NCBI GenBank assembly: GCA_028700615.1
Contig: JAQVSH010000128.1
Coordinates: forward strand, 1 to 5,935
Direction of reading: 5' to 3'
DNA: 5,935 bases
Origin: Bacteroidales bacterium
GTDB taxonomy: Bacteria > Bacteroidota > Bacteroidia > Bacteroidales > UBA4181
The position numbers and the translations under genes were made by a program. Below the pieces are notes generated by a model. That model saw nothing but the letters and a program-made list of their open reading frames with translations, ran no database searches and was not told the DNA's origin. How positions within the stretch are numbered: the stretch's first letter is position 1; each line of letters opens with the position of its first letter. Below, one piece after another: positions 1 through 5,927 of the stretch.

Positions 1-27
1 AAAGCCGACTTGATAGATAAACTGTAA
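1..27 (+). CDS. 3' end of an upstream gene (partial)
   Basis: Frame 1 reads the eight residues KADLIDKL and then TAA at 25-27. The other two + frames stop within 18 bases. A terminator-like hairpin starts directly after the stop, which fits the end of a real + strand gene. Too little is present to name the product. The call rests on the open frame plus the adjacent terminator; eight codons could be open by chance. Confidence 0.45.
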   Translation, partial: KADLIDKL

Positions 28-56
28 AAAAACGGCCTCCATTCGGGGGCGTTTTT
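28..56 (+). terminator. Rho-independent terminator of the upstream gene
   Basis: AAAAACG at 28-34 pairs with CGTTTTT at 50-56, and CCTCC (36-40) pairs with GGGGG (45-49) through one T-G wobble, leaving an ATTC loop and one bulged G at 35. The descending arm ends in five T. It lies immediately after the TAA at 25-27, as expected for the terminator of that gene. The A-tract/T-tract symmetry might also give weak termination on the - strand. Confidence 0.7.
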
Positions 57-73
57 AATTTTCTACAATTCTT

Positions 74-117
74 CTGTCCCATCCAGCTGGAATGGGACAC
101 CCGGGACAGGTGGAACA
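74..117 (+). repeat. GGGACA iteron-like array with inverted copy (left array)
   Basis: CTGTCCC at 74-80 is followed by a 13-nt spacer containing the perfect palindrome TCCAGCTGGA (82-91). GGGACA then occurs at 94-99 and 103-108, with the one-mismatch copy GGAACA at 112-117, at exact 9-nt steps. TGTCCCAT (75-82) and ATGGGACA (92-99) also form an 8-bp inverted repeat, so 75-99 can fold as a hairpin or cruciform. No T-run follows on either strand, so it is not an intrinsic terminator. The same order of elements recurs on the - strand at 4861-4789. A protein-binding site is inferred. Confidence 0.75.
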
Positions 118-199
118 GTAAAACAAATTATCTACTTTTTCCATTATTGACTATTGAACCGCTCCGCATCTCTTTTATAACTACATTTCTCTTGTATTA

Positions 200-262
200 A
201 CCGAATTCAAACTCAAACCTACCGGTTACAAGCTCAAACCGACCGAATTCAGAGTCATGGTG
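200..262. repeat. Three imperfect 21-bp tandem units
   Basis: The units are 200-220, 221-241 and 242-262, each starting ACCG. Units 1 and 3 share ACCGAATTCA and units 1 and 2 share CTCAAACC. Because 21 is a multiple of three, the + frame starting at 200 reads as heptads: TEFKLKP, then TGYKLKP, then TEFRVMV, continuing DKKSNF to TAG at 281-283. That frame opens only after a TGA at 155-157 and has no start codon before the repeats, so it is either the relic of a gene end or a non-coding repeat. The copies have diverged, so the array is probably not recent. Confidence 0.6.
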
Positions 263-295
263 GATAAAAAGAGTAATTTTTAGTATATTCAAAAC

Positions 296-338
296 TTATG
301 TAACACAAGGTTACGTTTTTCCTTGTTCAAAAACATAA
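296..338. repeat. Weak two-part hairpin in the leader region
   Basis: TTATGT (296-301) is complementary to ACATAA (333-338), and inside it ACAAGG (305-310) pairs with CCTTGT (321-326) around a 10-nt loop. The internal loop is asymmetric (3 and 6 nt). It could be a protein site or an RNA structure, but both stems are only 6 bp in A/T-rich DNA, so chance is quite possible. Confidence 0.3.
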
Positions 339-532
339 CTGCAATGATACCAGGAATAATCAGGCGAAATACATCCGTTTTTTCTTTCTTATCTGCTGGT
401 TATACCTCTGCCTTCTCTTATTCAGTAAAGATAAAAGCGCCAGTGTGGGCTTTCACTTATTCCGGTAACTAATGCCATATATGTAACTGTCATGCTGGAT
501 ATATAAAAGATATAAACTAAAACATTATAATA

Positions 533-3433
533 ATGAAAAAGACTGTCTTGCTGCTAATTATGAGTATTGCCCTGTTCGGTTGTGGCCAGGATGCAATTGA
601 CGATCAATTAAGTAGTGAAGAAGTTACAATTATTAATGAACTTGTAAGTACGGTAATTGATAACATGATTACAGAATCGTCAAATGGTACTACACCCCCT
701 GATTCACTTGTTCTTTTTAATCAGATAGAAGCGGTGGACGGAGTAACATCCGCACAATTTAATCCTTCAGGCACTATCTTGTCTGTTCAATTAAAGGATG
801 GAACTAGCAGTCATATATTGGTGGTAACGGGCGATAATGAACTATGGTTCGACAACAGTGAAAGTGAAGCGGAAAATGCGGTGAACTCCGTGTTGACGAA
901 AGCTAATGAACAAAATTATATTGTTCCTATGGGAGATAAGAAAGCCTTAATTTTAGCCCCGTTTGCATTTCAAGCAACAGGAATCAATTATATAGATTAT
1001 AACTCGATATATAACACGCTTAGTGTTGCAGGATTTCAAGTCGATTCCTTCATGAATAAGAACGCATCTATACAGCGTTTTAGAGGGGATTTTTTAAGCC
1101 AATATGATATCATACTAATAAATACTCATGGAGGGGTGCTAGCTGATAATGTTACAGTACTGGTAACAGGAACATTACTAGAGGAAAGTTACTCAATATT
1201 ATCAAACGCCGAACTAGCGAAGTGTAGACGTATTGTAGTGAAAAAGGTACCATACATTGCAATTACCCCTGACTGGATAGAGTACACTACAATAAGTAAA
1301 TTTAACAACTCATGGGTGTTTGTTGTTGGGTGTACTACCTCAGTTCTTGATGATCTGTATACAACATTTTTCTCACTTGGTGCTGAGGCATTTAACGGTT
1401 TTAATTTTACGGTACCTTTTTTCGCGGGAAATAAGTTTTTGAATAACATGGTATCACAGTTTTCATCTGGTAAAACATTCCAGGAAGCTTCAGAATACAC
1501 AGCAAATAATACTCCAATTGGCTATTATAGTTCCTTCGCTAATTTGTGGTTCTATATGTTTGGCCGCAATCAGACTGAAGACTCTAACAAAAGATTTGAT
1601 GCCTTTCAGAAACATGAAGATATTCCGTTTTACCTAGTTTTACCTGAAGGTTACCAAAGAACTCCTTCTGTAATCATTAAGGATGTTCATTCGATCACTA
1701 ATAACTCAGCCAGTATTTCATGTGAAGTCACATTCGAAGGTGCCGCTAGGGTTACCACCTGTGGCATCTGTTGGAGTACGTCAGAAAATCCTGATATGTC
1801 AAACTCAACGACAACAGATGGAATGGGTCTTGGTACCTATACAAGTAATATTACCGGTCTTTCTCCAAATACGACTTATTATGTAAGGCCATACGCGACC
1901 AACGCAGAAGGCACTAAAATAGGGGTACAAAGAACTTTCACTACAACGGCACAACAAGCCACCCCTACAGTGACCACAGGAAATGTCACCAACATTTCAA
2001 CCACAACAGCCACCTGTCCCTATAATGTAACAGCAGATGGTGGATCTGCTGTCACAGAACGAGGTGTTTGCTGGAGCACTTCGGAAGAACCTGACATTAC
2101 AGATTCAAAAACAGAAGATGGCGAAGGAACAGGAGCCTTTACAAGCGACCTGTCCGGTCTTAACCCCAATACTACATACTATGTAAGAGCTTATGCAACA
2201 AATGCTCAAGGGACTGGTTATGGTGGGCAGAAAACATTCAAAACGAATCAGGAAGAAGGTGATGAAACATGTGTATACCAGGTAACACAGATGGGTACTT
2301 TAGGCACAATACTTAACCAAACCCAAAAAGATACTATCACTACAATGATAGTAAGAGGAGAGATTAATAAGGCAGATTTTGAGGTAATGAGAAGCCAAAT
2401 GCCTCAACTGATATACATAGATTTGAAAGATGTAATATGTGAAGGTGATAAAATACCTGATAAAGCTTTTGGGAATTTGTCTGGTACAGCAAATAAAAAA
2501 ATTAGAAAAATTATTCTACCTCATAGTATAACAAGAATTGGAACTGAGGCTTTTGCGCTTTGTACTGGTCTTACAGGGACTTTGACTCTTCCAGAAGGAT
2601 TGACTACTATTGGCGAAGCTGCATTTGTTTGTTGCAGAGGTTTTACTGGTTCTTTGACTCTTCCAGAAGGATTGACTACTATTGGGAGGTGGGCTTTTGA
2701 TAGCTGTTCAGGTTTTAACGGTACTTTAACTCTACCAGATGGATTGACTTATATTGGGACTGCGGCATTTACATGTTGCTCGGGTTTCACTGGTTCTTTG
2801 ACTCTTCCAGAAGGATTGACTACCATAGGAGGAACTGCATTTTCATCTTGTTGGGGGTTTACCGGTTCTTTGAATATTCCAGATGGATTGACTTATATTG
2901 GGAGTGCGGCATTTCAATCTTGTTCAGGTTTTACTTCTTTAAATCTACCAGAAGGGTTGACTTCTATTCAAGGTTTTTTATTTAATGGTTGTTCAGGTTT
3001 TACTGGTACTTTGAATCTCCCAGACGGATTGACTTCTATTGGGGAAGCGGCATTTGCTTCTTGTTCAGGCTTTACTGGTACTTTAAATCTTCCAGATGGA
3101 TTGACTACTATAGGGGCAACGGCATTTAGATATTGTTCTGGTTTTAGTGAATTAGTGATGGGAAATAATATAACCACTATTGGAGAAAGTGCATTTTTTA
3201 ATTGTAGTAATTTTTCAGGACATGTCATTTTCCCAATAAGTCTTATTTCTATAAGAAACAAAGGATTTTTAGGATGTAATAAAGTAGATACCTTCCACTT
3301 CCCTCATACAACCCCCCCTACATATTATACCGACATGCTTCCAAGTGGAGCGACCGTGGAGGTGCCAACATCTGCGGTTGATACTTACAAAGCAACTGAT
3401 GGCTGGAAGGATTATAATATAGTAGGGTATTGA
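533..3433 (+). CDS. Surface lipoprotein: caspase-like domain, two FN3 domains, BspA-type LRRs
   Basis: A 966-residue exported protein. Residues 1-17 form a lipoprotein signal peptide (MKKT, hydrophobic core, lipobox LFGC with Cys17), followed by GQDAIDD, an acidic stretch like the Bacteroidetes surface-export signal. Residues 20-135 are an unassigned N-terminal region. Residues 136-345 look like a clan CD (caspase/gingipain/CHAT-type) domain: a hydrophobic strand ends in THGG (His199), a second ends in VVGC (Cys267), followed by a GAEAFNGF strand and a GKTFQEA helix, the usual order in that clan. Residues about 378-471 and 478-571 are tandem FN3 domains sharing CWSTSE.PD and PNTTYYVR.YATNA. 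Residues 660-920 are about eleven LRR_5 repeats, ending in a cap (VEVPTSAVDTY, GWKDYNI). The ATG at 533 is the first before the signal peptide; its leader is A/T-rich without a Shine-Dalgarno site. Probable role: cell-surface adhesion or protein processing. Surface localisation and peptidase activity are inferred. Confidence 0.9.
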   Translation: MKKTVLLLIMSIALFGCGQDAIDDQLSSEEVTIINELVSTVIDNMITESSNGTTPPDSLVLFNQIEAVDGVTSAQFNPSGTILSVQLKDGTSSHILVVTGDNELWFDNSESEAENAVNSVLTKANEQNYIVPMGDKKALILAPFAFQATGINYIDYNSIYNTLSVAGFQVDSFMNKNASIQRFRGDFLSQYDIILINTHGGVLADNVTVLVTGTLLEESYSILSNAELAKCRRIVVKKVPYIAITPDWIEYTTISKFNNSWVFVVGCTTSVLDDLYTTFFSLGAEAFNGFNFTVPFFAGNKFLNNMVSQFSSGKTFQEASEYTANNTPIGYYSSFANLWFYMFGRNQTEDSNKRFDAFQKHEDIPFYLVLPEGYQRTPSVIIKDVHSITNNSASISCEVTFEGAARVTTCGICWSTSENPDMSNSTTTDGMGLGTYTSNITGLSPNTTYYVRPYATNAEGTKIGVQRTFTTTAQQATPTVTTGNVTNISTTTATCPYNVTADGGSAVTERGVCWSTSEEPDITDSKTEDGEGTGAFTSDLSGLNPNTTYYVRAYATNAQGTGYGGQKTFKTNQEEGDETCVYQVTQMGTLGTILNQTQKDTITTMIVRGEINKADFEVMRSQMPQLIYIDLKDVICEGDKIPDKAFGNLSGTANKKIRKIILPHSITRIGTEAFALCTGLTGTLTLPEGLTTIGEAAFVCCRGFTGSLTLPEGLTTIGRWAFDSCSGFNGTLTLPDGLTYIGTAAFTCCSGFTGSLTLPEGLTTIGGTAFSSCWGFTGSLNIPDGLTYIGSAAFQSCSGFTSLNLPEGLTSIQGFLFNGCSGFTGTLNLPDGLTSIGEAAFASCSGFTGTLNLPDGLTTIGATAFRYCSGFSELVMGNNITTIGESAFFNCSNFSGHVIFPISLISIRNKGFLGCNKVDTFHFPHTTPPTYYTDMLPSGATVEVPTSAVDTYKATDGWKDYNIVGY
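2510..3292 (+). repeat. Tandem 69-72-bp LRR-coding repeats (about 11 copies)
   Basis: These encode residues 660-920 of the lipoprotein in units of 23 or 24 residues, consensus LTLPEGLTTIGEAAF, then two residues, Cys, and SGFTGT. Units start at residues 660, 684, 708, 732, 756, 780, 803, 827, 851, 874 and 898. Units 2-9 are very similar at DNA level; CTTCCAGAAGGATTGACTAC recurs in units 2, 3 and 5. Units 1, 10 and 11 have diverged. Every unit keeps a Cys at the same position (677, 701, 725, 749, 773, 797, 820, 844, 868, 891, 915), forming a ladder typical of BspA-like LRRs. The near-identical core suggests recent unit duplication and likely copy-number variation between strains. Confidence 0.9.
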
Positions 3434-3483
3434 TTTTATATTATGCCATTTTTGACTTAATATCCACTGTATACCCCCCCACA

Positions 3484-3514
3484 CCGGACCATCCCCCTTG
3501 GTCCGGGGTTTTTT
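3484..3514 (+). terminator. Rho-independent terminator of the lipoprotein gene
   Basis: CCGGACCA (3484-3491) pairs perfectly with TGGTCCGG (3499-3506) around a 7-nt loop, and after GG there are six T (3509-3514). It begins 50 bases after the TGA at 3431-3433. On the - strand no T-run follows the stem, so it should not terminate the converging operon efficiently. Confidence 0.85.
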
Positions 3515-3555
3515 ACAAAACAGTCAAGATAAAAATTCCCTCCATTGCCTAAAAA

Positions 3556-4713
3556 CTAAACCTCCCTTACCCCCTCCACCTCCAAATCCAGCTCATTAAC
3601 CAGCAACGCCAGCTCCTTCCAATAGCCCACATCTGCCAGCCCCTTCATATTGTCCAGCTCCTCCAAATCGCACCCTCCCACCAATCCCTTCAACTTCAAA
3701 AAAGTGGGGTGCATCCTGGGATCCTCATACTTTTCCACCGGAGTAATAGCCATATGCTCCTTCCAGTGCTGCCGGATCAGCAGATCCGCAATATCCACGT
3801 GCCGAGCCCTGTCCTCAAAAGACGCCTCTTTCTCCAACACATCCGACACCACAATATCCAGTCCACTGACCCGGGACAACTTCTCCTTCCATTCCAGGTA
3901 CCCGTCCACATCCGGAAACGCCACGACCTTACGCCCCATCAACACCTGCAGCCGGTCGTTGAGCTGAGACTTTCCCCCGGTGGCCAGCCAAATGTACTGT
4001 GGCCAGAACGCACTGCAAATTACCGCTGTCTTCTCACTTTCCACCAGCGCCACCGGCCTGGTCGGGTGTTGTCTCAACAGATGCTCCCCGAACAAACACT
4101 GGGTCAACTCCCAGCCATCGGGAAGGCGCAACAAGGGATCCGCGGACTGCCTCAACACCGCATGGACCCAGGTGATCTTTCCACCGACCTGCTCGTCCTT
4201 GACCCGGTGCCCGGTCTTCCGGTCATATTTCATAATCTTCCCGGTCCTGCAGCGACCCTCCGTATCCACCTGGTAGAAAATCACGTCCCTTTTTTTGGTG
4301 ACGCCTATATGGTATTCTTTTACGATGTTGACGGTGTTTTCCTTCCCGATCAAACCCGTCAGAAACATCGTGAAATCGCTGTCTATTGCCGGATTTACCG
4401 TGCTTTTTACTATATCTGTCGTGATGGTCCATAATTGTTTTTTTACTGTGTTTTTTACTACTGGTTGAGGTACGCGGAAAAAGTTCTCCTTCCAATCAGG
4501 CCGGGCAGAAGGGTGGTCCTCAAAGAATTGCCTGGGCGTGTAATGGTACCCGCAGCTGCTTTCATGGTTGCACCGTCCCACCGCCTCATTCAAATAATCC
4601 CCGCTCTCATCCACATACAACGTAAAGCAATGCTTCTCTCCGCAAGCGGGACACGTGAACCGGCTCCCCGGACCCGAATAGCGCTGCAGGGAATAATTGT
4701 GCGGATCGGCCAT
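3556..4713 (-). CDS. DUF6371-type zinc-finger and TOPRIM-like (primase-like) protein
   Basis: A 385-residue protein, second gene of the - strand operon. The N-terminus carries a CHC2-like zinc ribbon: C21-P-A-C24, then C48 and C54, with Cys29, His28 and His50 nearby. A central block (residues 143-163) contains RCRTGKIMKYD, and LFGEHLL (207-213) precedes a TOPRIM-like segment: VESEK with E225 after a hydrophobic strand, and PDVDG with D268/D270 after the strand VVAF. This E...DxD order is the metal-binding signature of primase/topoisomerase TOPRIM folds. The layout matches my memory of the Bacteroidetes DUF6371 family, probably primase-like and acting in element replication; enzymatic activity is not shown. 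Its ATG overlaps the stop of the ATPase gene (TGATG), which implies translational coupling. It ends TAG at 3558-3556. The C-terminal 60 residues are acidic, helical-looking and unassigned. Confidence 0.85.
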   Translation of the reverse strand: MADPHNYSLQRYSGPGSRFTCPACGEKHCFTLYVDESGDYLNEAVGRCNHESSCGYHYTPRQFFEDHPSARPDWKENFFRVPQPVVKNTVKKQLWTITTDIVKSTVNPAIDSDFTMFLTGLIGKENTVNIVKEYHIGVTKKRDVIFYQVDTEGRCRTGKIMKYDRKTGHRVKDEQVGGKITWVHAVLRQSADPLLRLPDGWELTQCLFGEHLLRQHPTRPVALVESEKTAVICSAFWPQYIWLATGGKSQLNDRLQVLMGRKVVAFPDVDGYLEWKEKLSRVSGLDIVVSDVLEKEASFEDRARHVDIADLLIRQHWKEHMAITPVEKYEDPRMHPTFLKLKGLVGGCDLEELDNMKGLADVGYWKELALLVNELDLEVEGVREV

Positions 4714-4715
4714 CA
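4711..4715 (-). promoter_or_regulatory. TGATG stop-start overlap (translational coupling)
   Basis: On the - strand the TGA of the ATPase gene (4715-4713) shares its A with the ATG of the next gene (4713-4711). No Shine-Dalgarno-like sequence precedes that ATG, so reinitiation by ribosomes finishing the ATPase gene is the likely way it is translated, which would tie the two protein levels together. Confidence 0.75.
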
Positions 4716-5798
4716 GAACTCAAAGTTGTCATAGAGGTCAAAAACGAAAGACCCCCCCGGGTCCGGCTCGTCCGGCTGCGGAACACACTGTCCCGCAGCA
4801 TCCGCAAGTGTCCCATCTTGTCCCACGTGTCCCGCCTGTCCCGCATCCCGGGACGGGACAGCATCCCCCAATGAAACCGTTTCCTTCTCTTTCTCCCGGG
4901 TAATGATCCGGTGCACCGTCGTCTTGCTCAGACTCACCAGATCCGCGATTTCCCGCACCGATTTTCCCTCTCTGTGCAGCGACTGGATGTTGGAACGGGT
5001 CAGCGCATCATCTTCCTCCGTTTTGTCCCTCAAATGCTCCGCTTCCTTCCCATAACCCTTGTGCAGAAAATGCACGTACCCGCCATCATTGGTAATCTCA
5101 TACACGATTACATTGTCCGAGTCATACAGGTATTCTCCCGCCCGGACCTTCACCTGCTTCACAAACTTGATCCGTTTGTCCTGGGCCGACTGCCCGATGG
5201 CAAAGACGTTATCAAAAAAGTTGTATAGCTTCTTGGATCCGGCCAGGTCGTTCTGCGTGATGGGGTTGCTCAAATTCCGCTTGGGCGTGTGCGAGATGAT
5301 CAATAGGGTAAGGGTGTGCTTCTTCTTCAAGGCAATCAGCTTCATCATGAACAACCCGGCCACGTCCCCCTTTTCCGAGCTGTTGCACAAATAGGTCAAA
5401 TTGTCGATGATCACGATCCGGGCATCCGTCTGTAGAGCCGCCTCTTCAATATCCTTGATGATCGCTTCTTCGTAGTTTTGGATCCCGATATGCATCGGAT
5501 CGATCTCCGCCCGGTAGAAATTGTCGGAAAACACATGCCGGTATCCCATCTCTTTATTGGTGTACCTCAACTGGAACTGCTTCTCCGACAACTCGCAATC
5601 CACGTAAAGCACTTTCCGGTACCGGGAAATGTAATCCCCCATTTGCACCGCGAAAATGGACTTGCCTGCATTGGAATCCGCAAACAGGCAAGCCACTTCC
5701 CCTTCGTTCAGGAGCCCGTGATACAGGTCCACCGGATCCGGCATCTTCAACGCATCCTCCACCGACCGGTTGGCCGTCTTGACCGAGAGCATCCCCAC
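4713..5798 (-). CDS. RepA/DnaB-like RecA-fold ATPase with C-terminal HTH
   Basis: 361 residues if started at the GTG at 5798-5796; an ATG lies two codons later. The ATPase core has a Walker A-like loop ADSNAGKS (40-47, Ala where the first Gly is usual), a VDCELS strand/acidic motif (66-71), Walker B RIVIIDN with D132, a switch strand LLIISHTPKR (165-174, H170), and AGSKKLYNFFDNVFAIG (186-202). This order fits RepA-type hexameric helicases and related DnaB/RecA-fold ATPases. Residues 268-299 form a resolvase-like helix-turn-helix (GKSVREIADLVSLSKTTVHR). Residues 303-345 are a low-complexity Gly/Ala/Gln/Asp tail encoded by the GGGACA array, followed by an acidic/aromatic end (FVFDLYDNFEF). Likely role: ATPase/helicase of a mobile-element replication module, perhaps binding its own gene through the HTH (inference). 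The frame stays open upstream to 5927 without a standard start, so the N-terminus is uncertain. Confidence 0.85.
   Translation of the reverse strand: MGMLSVKTANRSVEDALKMPDPVDLYHGLLNEGEVACLFADSNAGKSIFAVQMGDYISRYRKVLYVDCELSEKQFQLRYTNKEMGYRHVFSDNFYRAEIDPMHIGIQNYEEAIIKDIEEAALQTDARIVIIDNLTYLCNSSEKGDVAGLFMMKLIALKKKHTLTLLIISHTPKRNLSNPITQNDLAGSKKLYNFFDNVFAIGQSAQDKRIKFVKQVKVRAGEYLYDSDNVIVYEITNDGGYVHFLHKGYGKEAEHLRDKTEEDDALTRSNIQSLHREGKSVREIADLVSLSKTTVHRIITREKEKETVSLGDAVPSRDAGQAGHVGQDGTLADAAGQCVPQPDEPDPGGSFVFDLYDNFEF
4789..4861 (-). repeat. GGGACA iteron-like array inside the ATPase gene (right array)
   Basis: Read on the - strand, CTGTCCC (4861-4855) is followed by a 12-nt spacer containing the palindrome TCCCGGGA (4853-4846). 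GGGACA then begins at 4842, 4833, 4824, 4814 and 4794, steps of 9, 9, 10 and 20 nt. The array encodes residues about 313-337 of the ATPase, just after its HTH, where the protein is low-complexity and appears dictated by the DNA. The same order of elements occurs on + at 74-117. An iteron or operator function is inferred from the spacing near one helical turn. Confidence 0.8.
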
Positions 5799-5927
5799 GT
5801 GCCGGCATTCCCGCTCGGCCGTAGCGTTTTTCTCCAGTTCAAAAGAAATCTTATACAGGTGGAACCTTCCTGAGCCAAATTCGTGAGCAAAATTATAAAG
5901 TTTTACTAATGAGCGTATTATAAAATA
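5799..5927 (-). other. In-frame open extension upstream of the ATPase start
   Basis: The frame continues upstream of the GTG at 5798 for 43 codons to TAA at 5930-5928, with no ATG, GTG or TTG in frame. The part nearest the gene (5858-5799) reads plausibly as protein, with YKISFELEKNATAERE leading into CRHVG. A CTG at 5858-5856 sits six bases after AGGAAGG, a Shine-Dalgarno-like run, and would give a 381-residue product. Beyond about 5880 the DNA is A/T-rich and promoter-like. Either a non-standard start is used, or the 5' end has been lost or mutated, or this is leader. Confidence 0.5.
5888..5895 (-). promoter_or_regulatory. Possible Bacteroidetes -7 promoter element for the ATPase operon
   Basis: On the - strand TAATTTTG matches the Bacteroidetes -7 consensus TAnnTTTG and lies in an A/T-rich stretch (5880-5935) about 90 bases before the GTG at 5798. 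No clear TTG-type -33 element is seen at the usual distance, so this is a weak call. Confidence 0.25.

Larger units (their letters stand above)
57..532. other. Gene-free A/T-rich region upstream of the lipoprotein gene
   Basis: No convincing gene is seen here. The region holds the GGGACA array (74-117), three 21-bp units (200-262) and a weak hairpin (296-338). From 340 to 532 only A/T-rich leader with pyrimidine-rich runs is seen. I looked for the Bacteroidetes -7 element (TAnnTTTG) before the lipoprotein start and found no good match, so its promoter is not assigned. Short open frames exist, for example 158-283 on +, but they lack a start codon. Confidence 0.6.

Noticed and set aside
182..189. 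TACATTTC as a -7 promoter element
   Set aside because: It ends in C where the consensus has G, and the nearest TTG (154-156) is too far upstream for a -33 element.
226..258. Tiny - strand frame MTLNSVGLSL
   Set aside because: Ten codons inside the 21-bp repeats with no further support.
2015..2020. Isolated TGTCCC in the lipoprotein gene, with other single copies at 5024-5029, 3873-3878 and 4648-4653
   Set aside because: Single hexamers are expected by chance and lack the 9-nt phasing and the inverted partner seen in the two arrays.
2968..3261. - strand open frame of 97 codons with a repeated NPSGRFKVPVKPEQ pattern
   Set aside because: The repetition is the complement of the LRR-coding DNA repeats, so it is a by-product of them and not a separate gene.
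2510..3292. Regular 72-bp repeats considered as a CRISPR array
   Set aside because: There are no unique spacers; the whole unit repeats in frame and encodes LRRs.
3709..4434. Long + strand open frame (241 codons) opposite the DUF6371-type gene
   Set aside because: It is antisense to a gene with clear zinc-finger and TOPRIM-like motifs, is rich in Pro/Leu/His/Arg as expected for a GC-rich shadow frame, and shows no domain.
4607..4864. - strand open frame of 85 codons overlapping both operon genes
   Set aside because: It is kept open by the GGGACA array read in another frame (RDRRDTWDK) and crosses the junction of two well-supported genes.
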